From contig NC_132788.1 of the NCBI RefSeq assembly GCF_048418805.1, forward strand, positions 68,957,792 to 69,021,791: a stretch of DNA of 64,000 nt, read 5' to 3'. Below the pieces are notes generated by a model that was given only the letters and a program-made list of their open reading frames with translations, had not been told where the DNA came from and did not search any database. Position numbers and translations under genes: made by a program. Shown here piece after piece: positions 9,944-22,049 of this stretch; positions within the stretch are counted from its first letter, which is position 1; the number at the start of each line of letters is the position of its first letter. Origin of the DNA: Vulpes vulpes (lineage: Eukaryota > Chordata > Mammalia > Carnivora > Canidae).

Positions 9944-12900
9944 ATGATGACACTAAATTTATTTCTTTCAATAGCAACTCTAAATGTGAATGGGCTTAAT
10001 GACCCTATCAAAAGCCGCAGAGTTTCAAACTGGATAAAAAAGCACGACCCATCTATTTGCTGTCTACAAGAGACTCATTTTAGACCTAGGACACCTCCAG
10101 CCTGAAAATAAAAGGTTGGAGAACCATTTACTATTCAAATGGTCCTCAAAAGAAAGCAGGGTAGCCATCCTTATATCAGATAAACTAAAGTTTATCCCAA
10201 AGACTGTAGTAAGAGATGAAGAGGGACACTATACCATACTTAAAGGATCTAACCAACAAGAGGACCTAACAATCATCAATATTTATGCCCCAAATGTGGG
10301 GGCTGCCAAGTATATCAATCAATTAATAACCAAAGATAAGACATACTTAGATAATAATACACTTGCTGACTTGAATGTAGTGCTTTCTACAATCAACAGA
10401 TCTTCTAAGCACAACATCGCCAAAGAAACAAGAGCTTTAAATGATGCACTGGACCAGATAGATTTCACAGATATTTACAGAACTTTACATCTAAATGCAA
10501 CTGAATGAATACACACTCTTCTCAAGTGCACATGGAACTTTCTACAGAATAGACCACATATTGGGTCACAGATCAGGTCTTAACTGACACCAAAAGATTG
10601 GGATCGTCCCCTGCATAGTTTTAGACCATAATGCTTTGAAATTGGAACTAAATCACAGGAAGAAGTTTGGAAGGATTTCAAACACTTGGAGTTTAAGGAC
10701 TATCCTGTTAAAACATGAAAGGGTCAACCAGGAAAATAGGGAAGAATTAAAAAGATTCATAAAAACTAATGAGAATGAAGATAAAACCATTCAAAATCTT
10801 TGGGATACAGTAAAAGCAGTCCTGAGTTGGAAATACATCTCAATATAAGCATCCATCCAAAAACTGGAAAGAACTCAAATACAAAAGCTAACCTTGCACC
10901 TACAGGAACTGGAGAAAAAAACAGCAAATAGATCCTACACCGAGCAGAAGAAGAGATTTAATAAAGATTCGAGCAGAACTCAATGAAATAGAGACCAGAA
11001 GAGCTGTGGAACAGATGAACAAAACCAAGAGTTGGTTCTTTGAAAGAATTAATAAGATAGATAAACCATTAGCCAGCCTTATTAAAAAAGAGAGAGAAAA
11101 AAAATAAAAAAATAAAAAAAGAGAGAAAAGACACAAATTAACAAAATCATGAATGAAAGTGGAGGGATCACAACCAATACCAAGGAAATACAAACGATTT
11201 TAAAAACATATTATGAGCTGCTATACGCCAAAAAAATTAAGCAATCTAGAAGAAATGGACGCATTTCTGGAAAACCACAAACTACCAAAACTGGAACAGG
11301 AAGAAATAGAAAACCTGAACAGGCCAATAACCAGGGAGAAAATTGAAGCAGTCATCAAAAACCTCCCAAGACACAAAAGTCAAGGGCCAGATAGCTTCCT
11401 AGGGGAATTCTATCAAACATTTAAAGAAGAAACCATACCGGGATCCCTGGGTGGCACAATGGTTTGGCGCCTGCCTTTGGCCCAGGGCGCGATCCTGGAG
11501 ACCCGGGATCGAATCCCACATCGGGCTCCCGGTGCATGGAGCCTGCTTCTCCCTCTGCCTGTGTCTCTGCCTCTCTTTCTCTCTCTGTGACTATCATAAA
11601 TAAAAATTAAAAAAAAATAAAAATAAAAAAATAGAAGAAACCATACCTAATCTACTAAAGCTGTTCAGAAAGATAGAAAAAGATGGACTACTTCCAATCT
11701 TGTTCTATGAGGCCAGCATCACCTGAATTCCAAAACCAGACAAAGACCCCACCAAAAAGGAGAATTATAGACCAATATCCCTGATGAACATGGATGCAAA
11801 AATTCTAAACAAGATACTAGCCAATCGGATCCAGCAATACATAAAGAAGATTATTCACCATGACTAAGTGGGATTTATCCCCGGGATGCAAGGCTGGTTC
11901 AACACTCATAAAGCAATCAATGTGATTGATCATATCAGAAAGAGAAAAAACAAGAACCATATGATCCTCTCAATAGATGCAGAGAAAGCGTTTGACAAAA
12001 TACAGCATCCATTCCTGATCAAAACTCTTCAGAGTGTAGGGATAGAGGGAACATTCCTCACCATCTTAAAAGCCATATACAAAAAGCTCACAGCAAATAT
12101 CATTCTCAGTGGGGAAACACTGGGAGCTTTTCCCCTAAGATCAGGAACAAGACAGGGATGTCCACTCTCACCACTGCTATTCAACATAGTACTGGAAGTC
12201 CTAGCCTCAGCAATCAGGCAACAAAAAGAAATAAAAGACATTCAAATTGGCAAGGAAGAAGTCCAACTCTCCTCTTTGCAGATGACATGATACTGTACAT
12301 AGAAAACCCAAAAGACTCCACCCCAAGATTGCTAGAGCTCATACAGCAATTTACCAATGTGACAGGATACAAAGTCAATGCATAGAAATCAGTGGAATTT
12401 CTATACACTAACAATGAATTGACAAAAGAGAAATTAAGGAATCAATCCCATTTGCAATTGCACCCAAAAACATAAGATAACCTAGGAATAAACCTAAACA
12501 AAGAGGTAAAGGATCTATACCCTAAAAACCACAGAACACTTCAGAAAGAAATGAGGAAGACTCAAAGAGATGGAAAATATTCCATGCTCATGGATTGGAA
12601 GAATTAATGTTGTGAAAATGTCAATGCTACCCAGGGCAATTTACACATTTAATGGACTTTCTTATATAGACAATACCATGGACTTTCATCAGAGAGTTGG
12701 AACAAATCATCTTAAGATTTGTGTAGAATCAGAAAAGACCCTGAATAGCCAGGGGAATATTAAAAAAGAAAACCATAGCTGGGGGCATCACAATGCCAGA
12801 TTTCAGGTTGGACTACAAAGCCGTGGTCATCAAGACAGTGTGGTACTGGCACAAAAACAGACACATAGATCAATGGAACAGAAGTGGACCCTCAACTTTA

Positions 12901-13985
12901 TGGTCAACTAATATTTGACAAAGGAGGAAAGACTAACCCCTGGAAAAAAGACAGTCTCTTCAATAAATGGTGCTGGGAAAATTGGACATCCACATGCAGT
13001 AGAATGAAACTCGACCATTCTCTTGCATCATACACAAAGATAAACATAAAATGGATGAAAGATCTAAATGTGAGACAAGATTCCATCAAAATGCTAGAGG
13101 AGAACACAGGCAACACCATTTGAACGCGGCCACAGTAACTTCTTACAAGATACATCCATGAAGGCAAGAGAAACAAATGCAAAAATGAACTATTGGGACT
13201 TCATCAAGATAAGAAGCTTTTGCACAGCAAAAGAAACAGTCAACAAAACTAAGAAACAACCTACAGAATGGGAGAAGATATTTGCAAATGACATATCAGA
13301 TAAAGGACTAGTATCCAAGATCTATAAAGAACTTATTCAACTCAACAGCAAAGAAACAAACAATCCAATCATGAAATGGGCAAAAGACATGAACAGAAAT
13401 CTCACAGAGGAAGGCATAGACATGGCCAACAAGCACATGGGAAAATGCTCCACATCACTTGCCATCAGGGAAATACAAATCAAAACCACAATGAGATACC
13501 ACCTTACACCAGTGAGAATGGGGAAAATTAACAAGGCAGGAAACAACAAATGTTGGAGAGGATGTGGAGAAAGGGGAACCCTCTTGCACTGTTGGTGGGA
13601 AAGTGAACTGGTGCAGTCACTCTGGAAAACTGTGTGGAGGTTCCTCAAGAAGTTAAAAATAGACCTGCCCTTCGACCCAGCAATTGCACTGCTGGGGATT
13701 TACCCCAAAGGTACAGATGCAGTGAAATGCTGGGACACCTGCACCCCGATGTTTCTAGCAGCAATGTCCACAATAGCCAAACTGTGGAAGGAGCCTCGGT
13801 GTCCATCGAAAGATGAATGGATAAAGAAGATGTGGTTTATGTATACAATGGAATATTACTCAGCCATTAGAAACGACAAATACCCACCATTTGCTTCGAC
13901 GTGGATGGAACTGGAGGGTATTATGCTAAGTGAAGTAAGTCAATCGGAGAAGGACAAACATTATATGGTCTCATTCATTTGGTGA
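9944..13985 (+). pseudogene. L1 ORF2 remnant (endonuclease/reverse transcriptase), broken
   Basis: ORF2p supplies nicking endonuclease and reverse transcriptase for target-primed insertion. Without the nested SINE and its TSD the span is about 3.8 kb, near family length. The endonuclease start (LNVNGLN, then QETHF) is present but stops at TGA 10103-10105. The expected GDFN-type motif reads ADLN near 10365. RT motifs are an Asp in SIDAEKAFDK at 11976-11978, GTRQGCPLSP, and FADD at 12275-12286 in a different frame. A TAA at 11865-11867 precedes them. The C-terminal 275 codons (13158-13985) are open, with C-x3-C-x7-H at 13551-13589. The cysteine expected four residues after the His reads Ser at 13602-13604. 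Confidence 0.92.
11440..11632 (+). mobile_element. SINEC_Cf-type Can-SINE nested in L1 ORF2, young
   Basis: This near-consensus SINE has a perfect 15-bp TSD, AGAAGAAACCATACC, at 11425-11439 and 11633-11647. It interrupts the start of the reverse transcriptase region. The insertion is later than the L1 and looks younger than the decay of its host. Confidence 0.97.
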
Positions 13986-14263
13986 ATATAAAAAATAGTG
14001 AAAGGGAATAAAGGGGAAAGGAGAAAAAATGAGTGGGAAATATCAAAGAGGGAGACAGAACATGAAAGACTCCTATCTCTGGGAAACAAACAAGGGGTGG
14101 TGGAAAGGGAGGTGGGCGGTGGGTGGGGGTGACTGGGTGATGGGCACTGAGGGGGACCCTTGATGGGATGAGCACTGGGTGCTATCCTATATGTTGGCAA
14201 ATTGAACTCCAATAAAAAAAAAGAGAGATTAAAAATAAATAAATAAATAAATAAATTAATTAA
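13986..14263 (+). other. L1 3' UTR with G-rich tract and A-rich tail
   Basis: After the ORF2 stop comes a purine-rich stretch, then G-runs at 14107-14129 (GGG, GGG, GGG, GGGGG with loops of 4, 4 and 1) that fit a G-quadruplex. A conserved end follows with AATAAA at 14211-14216 and a (TAAA)n-like tail. Confidence 0.85.
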
Positions 14264-14276
14264 AAAGTTTACTGTC

Positions 14277-15320
14277 ACATAAGAAGTCAGGCACAAAACA
14301 GGTAGTAGTGTCATTGTGTGCTCAGTACAAATAGGCACGGAATGTCTTACAAACACTTAGCTGAACACCAGAGTTCAGTGTTGCCTTCCTCAGGAAGGTA
14401 ACATCTTAGCTGGGTCTTAAAGAATGTGTAGTGGTTATTATCTAGGCAGCCATGAAGAGCTTTCTAGGCAGAAGAACTACAATGAGCAAAGCTATAGAGA
14501 CATGAATATGCGTGATTCAGTCAGATACTACAAGTGATTCAGCATTATTATGAGGAGACAGTTGGATAGTAAACAGATATGAAACTGCAGAACAGCAATG
14601 TTTTATGTTCTATCAGAATTCTCTACAATGATGAAAATATTCTATATTTGTACCATCTGACACATAACCACTAGCCACATGTGGCTATTGAGCACTTGAA
14701 ATGTGGTTAGCAAGCTGGAGAAATGAATTTTTAATTTTATTTAATTTTAATTAATTTCAATTTAAATCATCATGTGTAGCCAATAGCTACCATTTCATGT
14801 GGCAAAATTAGAGAAGGGCATGCTATCCATGTATAGCAGGCAAAGGCCCTCGGCTATTACTCTGACAACATTTAAGGAACCCTTGATGATTTTAAAACAA
14901 GGAGGTAGTGTGACAGAATTTGTGTTTTAAAGTGATTACATGGACAAGAGCATAGAGAATGGATTTAAAGGGAGAAGTCATGAGTCAGAGAGAATAATTA
15001 TGACACCATTGTTTTTCTCTAAATGAGAGACCAGTAACAGGGATAAATGGATTAATGTGAAAAATATTTAAGAAATAAAGGGATCGGTGGGAAGGAGGGA
15101 TGACACTAAGATTCCGGGTTGGGTGACCATGTTTATCCTAGTGCCAAAGGCATGAAAGAACTCCATGGTGATGGTGGTTAAGATGATAAAGGCATTTATA
15201 TGATGAGTTTGCTGAGAAGAGGAGGGCTCCAGCACTGATAACCAAGGATCCTCCAAAATAAAACTGTCATCATTCAAGAAATCATGGCACACTGGTATCT
15301 GTTGTTCCATCCTGCCTTCT
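14277..15320 (-). mobile_element. L2 remnant, right part, interrupted
   Basis: Words such as 'ggaaggtaacatcttagctgggtct', 'ctaggcagaagaactacaatgagcaaagc' and 'gggtgaccatgttta' follow an L2 3' region read antisense. It continues the piece at 7770-7855. A hAT-like element sits within it at about 14640-14815. Confidence 0.6.
14640..14815. mobile_element. hAT-like short DNA transposon remnant
   Basis: The phrase AGCCACATGTGGCTA is self-complementary. It is followed by 'gagcacttgaaatgtgg', an AT-rich centre and 'tagccaatagctaccat', the layout of a Charlie-type non-autonomous element. The subfamily is uncertain. Confidence 0.55.
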
Positions 15321-15745
15321 TTTGGTCAAGATATTATTTACTAGGGGTCATGTTACTCCTTGATTCCATGTAGAAAGTTTTGAAAATAAAGCTAACATAG
15401 GCAATAAGTAGGGTTGAGGGAGATTTCTAATGATAATTTTTTAAAATATCTGGATCTAGTGTTGCCTAAAATCAGATGCTTAGAGAATTTTTAGTTATAT
15501 GACTTAATAAATTTCCTTTTTTTTTGTTTCTTGGTGTATATTTTTGGTTAGATAATCTGTGTTGGGTTTGTGACACTCATAAATGAAATAATCCTGTCTA
15601 AATTCTGAACCGTAGTCAATTGACAGTGACTATTTTGTTTCTCCCACTCCCATTAATGCAGGAAATAATGCATTGGACACTGGAAGGTGTTGCCCAATAT
15701 TTTCTCTGTTTCTCTTTGGTGTAAGGCATTTTTGGAGAAATTAGC
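15321..15745. other. Unassigned interval
   Basis: AT-rich, with no open frame or repeat that I can name. Confidence 0.5.
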
Positions 15746-15754
15746 GATATTATT

Positions 15755-15930
15755 TTTTTAAAGATTTTATTTATTCATTCATGATAGAAGGGGGAGGGGC
15801 AGAGACACAGGCAGAGGGAGAAGCAGGCTCCACGCTGGAATCCCAACGTGGGATTTGATCCCAGGACTCCAGGATCACACCCTGGACCAAAGGCAGGCGC
15901 CAAACCACTGAGCCACCCAGGGATTCCTGT
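15755..15930 (-). mobile_element. Can-SINE, antisense
   Basis: The T-rich end, a short GA/GGGG stretch and the antisense head 'ccactgagccacccagggattcc' are present. A probable TSD, GATATTATT, lies at 15746-15754 and 15931-15939. Confidence 0.92.
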
Positions 15931-16298
15931 GATATTATTATTTTTGACCAGGATTCAATACCCATGCAGAAACTTCCAAGCAAGTCTATTTCACCAACAA
16001 TTGCTCAGTAATTGAAATAACCTTTGCAACTGGAAGCAGGTAATTCTTCATTGTAAAGAAATTCAAGTTTTTCTGTCATACTAAGGAAGAGCATAGCTAC
16101 AATGAAATCTCTTTCTTCTTTCTTCTCTTCCTCTACTTTCAAAAAGATTCATAGGGTCTTAGGGTGATGTTTTTCAAACACAAAATTTAGACTTGAATAA
16201 ACAATTTATTTTAAACGGCAGCATTCATATTGTCTTAATATAAGATGGATTCTACTCATGCTTTCAAAACCGTTAACAGTTTTTAAAAGATATTAAAT

Positions 16299-16480
16299 GG
16301 GGATGCCTGGGTGGCTCAGTGGTTGAGCATCTGCCTTTGGCTCAGGTCATGATCCCGAGGTCCCGGGATCAAGTCCTGCATCTGGCTCCCTGCAGGGAGC
16401 CTGCTTGTCCCTCTACCTATGTCTTTGCTTCTCTCTCTGCGTCTCTCATGAATAAATAAATAAAATCTCTTAAAATTTTT
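16299..16480 (+). mobile_element. Can-SINE, older type
   Basis: The element starts GGGGATGCCTGGGTGGCTCAG, has B-box-like GATCAAGTC and ends in ATGAATAAATAAATAAAATC. I could not settle the TSD. It lies 370 bp from an inverted copy at 15755. Confidence 0.92.
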
Positions 16481-16559
16481 TTAAGAAAGTTTTTATATGG
16501 CCAAATGAACACTTGACATTTGGTGATATTTCAAATGTATAACTGTCAGGTAATCACTC

Positions 16560-16725
16560 ATTACTAGGTTCAGAGGGTATGGAGTCCTATTGCCTAGATT
16601 CACATTTCAGATCCACTAGTTACTGTGTGATATTGGGCAGGTTACTTAACCACTCTGTATGCTATATGTTAAATGAATAATTTAGAACAGTGCCTGACAG
16701 AAAGTACTCAAGACATACTAGTTCT
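16560..16725 (+). mobile_element. MIR, sense
   Basis: The order is 'agattcacatttcagatcc', 'gttactgtgtgatattgggcaggttacttaacc', then 'acagtgcctgacagaaagtactc', which are MIR landmarks. Confidence 0.8.
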
Positions 16726-17564
16726 TACACTAGGTATGTTACAGAGGTTGCCAATTAAATATGCAAGTTGGAAGAATATAGGTATTACTGATTTGACTAC
16801 TTTGGAAGATAACAAGTGTAGGGCAAATCATTTCAGTTCAAATAATGTGTCTATTGAGTTAAAAATATAGGGAAAAAGTCCTGCCTTAAATTAAAAGAAG
16901 CTAAAAGGATAAAAATCTCACCATTTAGCAATTAATTTAAAAAATATATTCTATGAGTTATGGTTATAATATGACTAATAAAAGCAAAAGGAAGAGGAGC
17001 CTCTAGTATACCAGTAGGTAACGGGTGGACAAAACAAGGCCTTGCCCCTTCAGTCATCAACTCAGCAGGTCTAGTTTTCTGTTTCTTTTTTGTCAAGAAG
17101 CATTAGTATCTGATGATCTATGTGATGATTACTCGCTGGTGATCTCAGTGAAATGTGTTTGCTGGCTTACTCCGGTTTTAATTGATTGATGTTCCCGTTA
17201 TAGAAAACTCCGCTGCACTCCATCCTAAGTGATGTACTGCTGGCAATGTTTGTACAAAGGCCAATGAGTGAATGGACCACGGAGATAGCCTTTTAGTCCA
17301 GACGTTGCTCCATTCTTCCCCGGGCAGGAACAGGCTCGCAGGTGAAGAAACAGAACACATCTGGCTGCTACAGCTGCCTTTGATGTATATTTTGTAGTTG
17401 GCAAATTTCAAATACAATCATTGATTAAAATAATTGCTACTGTCTCTCTCAGTCATTACTTGGCAGGCTCCCCTATTACTGGGTGCCCCTATTCACATGT
17501 TATATACAGAATATGTGGACTTACTGCATCATTTTAAAATCATTTTTTAAACAATGAAATTCCT
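16726..17564. other. Unassigned interval
   Basis: No named repeat was seen. The block at about 17165-17415 is less AT-rich than its surroundings and shows no repeat signature. It could be a constrained non-coding sequence, but that is a guess. Confidence 0.4.
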
Positions 17565-17760
17565 AAGTAGTCGGGCTCAGAACAAGGGCTTGAAACCTGG
17601 CTCCTCCGGTTAGCCTGAGCATTTGCAAACAAATCAAAACTGCAATACCTACGTTCTAGAGTCACTGTAGAATTAAATTAGATAAGACATATAGATGACT
17701 GGCACATAGTATGGCTTAATAAATGGGAGGTAATAATAATTATTATCATCATAATAAATC
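17565..17760 (+). mobile_element. MIR, sense, diverged
   Basis: The words 'gggcttgaaacctggctcctcc' early and 'gactggcacatagtatggcttaataaatg' late mark both ends of a MIR. Confidence 0.65.
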
Positions 17761-18490
17761 ACAAACACAGTTATATAAAATGATTATTAAGTATTTCTAT
17801 TTGTCAGGAATTGTATAATCTCCTTTTCTTGATGACATGGCTCAGAGTTTGCTGTTTTCCTTTCCCTGTTTCAGATAGAGAAAGAATGATGTAAAAATTA
17901 GTAAAAAGGAGAAGAAGGAAAAAAAAAGAAGATAGGACTTGGTAATTTGTTCCCAATGTTTTATTTTTAAAAAGTTTAAAATTCAGTGACATTGAATTTC
18001 TCAGTGAACATCATATAGCCACTACGCTTCTGTTTACTTAGAAATTAAGTATTTTTACAGGTATTAGAATTGGAAGGCTCATTCTAGTTCAAAGAAGAGC
18101 TAAGTCTTGCAAGGTAGAAAAGCCAATGCCAAAACTGCCTGGCCAAGAGAGAAAATTAAAAATGCAAAGAGCCCACATGCAACAAAGTAATTGCAGTTAT
18201 GAGTGCTGCTCCTACAATACTTATCAAGTGCCGGGATAAATCACAGTCATTCATGCTCTGAGTTTCCTAATATAATTACTCTCCCAGATCAAAACCTTAG
18301 TGCGTTTCATTGACACCTTACCTGGCTTACTTCCTTCTACATTTTTTTTCCTGTTAACCATAAGAGACTTCCTCTTTCCTTGTACTTTTGATGGTCTAAA
18401 TTGTTTAAAGGACACATATTTCTTTTGGACATGCTTGAGGATTAACTTGGTAGAAGATGTCACTCACAGATTTTTAATTTTCTATGGGGA
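17761..18490. other. Unassigned interval
   Basis: No coding potential and no recognised repeat. A/G-rich bases near 17905-17935 are the only simple-sequence feature. Confidence 0.5.
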
Positions 18491-18507
18491 TGAAAATTGA
18501 GTAAATT

Positions 18508-18705
18508 AAAAAAAATAAGACTTCTTTATTTTATAGAAAGAGAGAAGAGTACAGTGGGGAAGGGCAGAGGGAGAGGGAGGGAATCTCAATCAGACACCCT
18601 CATGAGCAGGAGCCTAACGTAGGGCTCCATTTCACGACCCTGAAATCATGACCTGAGCTAAAATCAAGAATCAGTTGCTTAAACAACTGTACCATCCAAG
18701 TGCCC
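18508..18705 (-). mobile_element. Old Can-SINE, antisense, with preserved TSD
   Basis: The body is diverged but keeps the layout, with antisense head landmarks 'catgacctgagctaaaatcaag' and 'accatccaagtgccc'. A perfect 17-bp TSD, TGAAAATTGAGTAAATT, lies at 18491-18507 and 18706-18722. Confidence 0.93.
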
Positions 18706-18722
18706 TGAAAATTGAGTAAATT

Positions 18723-20599
18723 TCTAACAGACAAAGAGCAAGTACAATAATGAGTAACACTTCAACATTTGTATAATTGTATATCCTTTTGTCAGTTCTG
18801 TGACATTTTTCTGAGCCTGCAAATATTTCCCTTGGAAGGTGCTAGTGAGTGGTACACAAGACCCTATGCATGGACAACAATTTATTTGTTCCTTCACTGA
18901 CAACTTCAAAAGACCATATTTCAGCTCAGTCACACATCAGACCCATTAGCTAAGTGTGGGTTTCTTGGCACCCTTAGAATTTGCACAGTAATTGAAGTGA
19001 CATTTCAAGGTTTCCACCTTTATCATTCTATATATACAATAGAAGCTTCCTTTTTAACATGTCCCAAATATCTGTCTCCACCATCAACACAAGGATAGTA
19101 CAGCAGAAATACATGCTTCCTGAGTGGATAAATGTGTGTGCACAATAGTTTCAACAAGACCTTTGTAAAGATAGATGTAGTTTGTTCTATCACAGATTGA
19201 CCTGAGGTCACCTATTCAAGTCAGAAAAGACACTATTTGGGGGCATCCCAGATTCCTTTACTTTTTACTACCTTCTTCTTCTCCTTTTCCTTTGCCTTTT
19301 TTTTCTGCTGTGTGATAAATATGTTTAGAGTGGTGCCTCCTTGGTGGTTCTGTAGGACTCCTCATCCTCCATCCCAGATCCTGCAGCAACACTCCATCCA
19401 AGCATTCTTTCTACTCTCCAAGATTTCCCAAGTGGTACCTATGATCTTTGTGCCCTTGAGCTCCTCAAAATGCATTGGTGTTAGCAGCAGTATCTTCACT
19501 TCAGTTCTGTGTGTGAAAATGAGGAAACAATACTTGCTGTCATCCCTAGACAGATGATGGACTCAGAGTAAACAATAGCCACTTTGTACCCAAAATGTGA
19601 TAAACTGGCACTCATCTGATTGGTCCTCTCCTCTGACCTTAATTATCATTGATTTTTCTCTTACTTTTACAAAAGGCTGAAAGTTGTCTTGAAGATAAGG
19701 AACATGATCTGGACATGAAGGTTTCTCTTTCTCCTTTTTTTAAATCTTTGATCTTTCAGAGCCTTACCGAATATCCTGATTTACAATTAAGTGGATTGGA
19801 GGAGAGTGTCACTATTTTCTACATTGCAAAGTCAAAATAGATAATGGACACAGACTCCTCCTGTGTGGGGTTAATAGAGAAACAGAGGGACACGAGTGCC
19901 TTTTCTATCCTCGTGTGTATTCTGTAACCTCATGTTGGATAAATTTTAGTGGACTATAGCTTTTAGGCCAAAATAAGAAGCAAAACTTGGAAAATTAAAA
20001 TTTAGGCAATTAGATGAAAGGAGGTAGTTATATGTACTACATAATCTCCCCCCTTTTCCATCTTGATACAGTTGAATGAACAGTATATTCTGATGATTGA
20101 TTAGTTAGCTGTTATTGAGTAAATGTCTCATATTAGTTATTTTAATAGATTTCAAGGTGCAGAATAGATTTCAAGGTGCAGAAGACTTAACTCGAATCAC
20201 CTTATACTATATAACTTCAGGGTCCAGAGGTAGGTCTAGCTTTAGGCTAATCTGGAGAAGGGGATTGAGATATGACCCTGGTATATAACATTTCTTCATC
20301 TCTTAGTGTTACTTGAAACAATTTTTCACTCACTGCTGCAGAATGGATACCAGAAGATTGCTGCATCCACACACTTATGGGTTTCAATTCTAAGAAAATC
20401 CCTAAAATTTAGCCTATGAACAGCTTATATCATGTACCCAATCTAGAACCAATCACCATGGCTTAGAGAATGGGATACACAGGATGGCTTAGAAGGAGTC
20501 ACATGCTCCATCCTTAGGGCTTACTCCTCCCCTCCCCCCAAGCCAATGTGGACTGAGTCTGAGTGGCAGATTTTCTCATGAGAGAAGGAAAAATTCAAA
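18723..20599. other. Unassigned interval with one small tandem duplication
   Basis: About 1.9 kb without a repeat or gene that I can name. AATAGATTTCAAGGTGCAG occurs twice in tandem at 20144-20162 and 20163-20181. The open frame at 19237-19557 has no recognisable domain. Confidence 0.45.
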
Positions 20600-21260
20600 T
20601 ATCCATACCATTACTTACTATGTTTTGAGATGTGTGGGATATAGAGATGAATCCAAAATAGTCCCTACCCTTAAGTATAATGTAAGTTACAAAGAGAAAA
20701 ACTCCATCAGAGAGATTGGAAAATGTGCTATGGAGATCTTGGGAGGACTATTGAGAGGAGAAAGGCATCAGTGAAAGCTTCGGGGGAGTGCTGTTTCAAT
20801 GGCCTTACTAGGATTTCTACATTCAGGAATAAATAGCAAAGATAGGAAAAACAGAACATGGCTTGGACTTAATCACAAAGTAAATGGAAGAACCAAGTAG
20901 AGAGGTGTAAGGCATAAGGAAAACCACAAACGGTGAAAGCAATCAACTTTCAGAAAACTATGGAGTTTTACGTCTCTTTAAAGCATGTAAAACGAGGGTG
21001 GGTTTGTCACAGGTAAGTTTAGAAAAGTTGCTTAGAACCAAGTTATAGAGATCTTGGTAGCTCTGGATAAGGGGTACTTAACTGTAGTCTATAGACAACA
21101 AGGATCACTGAAGCTCTTCAACACAAGAATAGCATGATCAGAGCTGTTAGTAACACTAACCCAAAAGTGGAATGTAATAGCTTAGAGGAGGAGACAAGCC
21201 AGATAAGAAATAAGAAATCAATGAAGAATTAATGAAGGCTTGAGAGGATTGTTTCTGCTT
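20600..21260 (-). mobile_element. L2 remnant, long
   Basis: The text reads as an antisense L2 3' region: 'gggatatagagatgaatccaaaatagtccctaccctt', 'ggaggactattgagaggagaaaggcatcagtg', 'agaatagcatgatcagag'. It is diverged but nearly continuous. Confidence 0.6.
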
Positions 21261-21396
21261 TTTTTCATAGATACTAGTGTATATTTTGAGGCAGAGTATG
21301 CCAAAAATATTAAAAAGTGTTGGGTACCTAATGCCACCTATGTGTCAGGACAGACCTGAGTGTAATTAATTTAGAAGCAACCTGGTAGTGTGGCTG

Positions 21397-21453
21397 TTTT
21401 TTATTTTTTATTTTTTTAATTTTATTTTTATTTTTATTTTTTTTATTTTTTGC
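21397..21453. repeat. T-rich low-complexity tract (TTTTA)n
   Basis: This is almost pure T with spaced A residues. It could be the antisense tail of a lost retrotransposon, but no body or TSD is visible. Confidence 0.8.
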
Positions 21454-21520
21454 GAAATGACCCTCTTTGTACCATTTGGGTCAAGGTTAGTGCTTCTTCA
21501 TATTGACACCTTTGAATGAG

Positions 21521-21618
21521 GAAGAAATAATTAGTCTGAGGTGGGGCCCCAGGCAAATGTATTCTTAAGATGCACTCCCCAGGTAAATCTATCAGGCAGC
21601 TATGGTTGAGAACCACTA
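21521..21618. mobile_element. MER5A-like hAT remnant, one end
   Basis: The words 'gaggtggggccccaggcaaa' and 'ctatggttgagaaccacta' match one half of a MER5A-type element, including its terminal inverted repeat. Confidence 0.65.
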
Positions 21619-21789
21619 GTAGGAAGAAGATTAACTGCTTGCTTAGCAACTCCAGTTCGAGCCCTGGCCCTGCCCAAATTTGCTATAACAGGGCATGAGA
21701 CATTTAACTTGTTTCTTCATTGACCAAAAGTAATATGTACAGACATGCTACATAAAGCAACTTCCTGACATTGTAGGAGGACAAAACAC

Positions 21790-21990
21790 TCATTTTAGAA
21801 TCAGACCTACTTGAGTGGAATCCAAGTTTTCTGCTTACTAGTTGTGTGACCTTCCATAAATTACTCAACCATTTTAAGTCTCTCCAAAAGATTTAGGAAC
21901 TTGCACAGCATCATAAAAGAAATGAAAGGTAGAGCTGGAACTTGAACTCGGGTCTGCCAAAATTGTCCCTATACTCAAACTTCTTCAGTC
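21790..21990. mobile_element. MIR remnants, two abutting pieces
   Basis: The first part is sense-like ('cttactagttgtgtgaccttcc', 'ttactcaacc'). The second is antisense-like ('tagagctggaacttgaactcgggtctgcc'). Confidence 0.6.
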
Positions 21991-22049
21991 AAGGGGAAAG
22001 TAAAAGTGGATTCTGACAGCCAAAACACATGAGTTAGTTATTTTATGTT

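Larger units (their letters stand above)
7856..14263 (+). mobile_element. Canine-type L1, near full length, inactive
   Basis: This 6.4-kb non-LTR retrotransposon is flanked by a perfect 13-bp TSD, AAAGTTTACTGTC, at 7843-7855 and 14264-14276. Parts in order are a GC-rich 5' UTR starting GGGGAGGGGGCAAGATGG, a polypyrimidine tract (8889-8974), ORF1 remnant, ORF2 remnant, G-rich 3' UTR, AATAAA (14211-14216) and a tail of TAAA units. A SINE is nested at 11440-11632. Several stops and frameshifts break both ORFs, so it cannot encode its own mobility. The intact 5' start suggests full-length insertion followed by decay. Confidence 0.95.

Noticed and set aside
11090..11135. A-rich stretch with repeated AGAGAGA words inside L1
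   Set aside because: It could be another micro-insertion, but slippage in an A/G-rich part of ORF2 explains it as well and no distinct TSD can be defined.
16281..16500. TSD for the SINE at 16299
   Set aside because: GTTTTTA occurs on both sides, but the alignment is poor and AT-rich, so no TSD is claimed.
19237..19557. Plus-strand open frame of 106 codons with a hydrophobic start
   Set aside because: The hydrophobic stretch comes from a T/C-rich tract. No signal-peptide context, homology or splice support.
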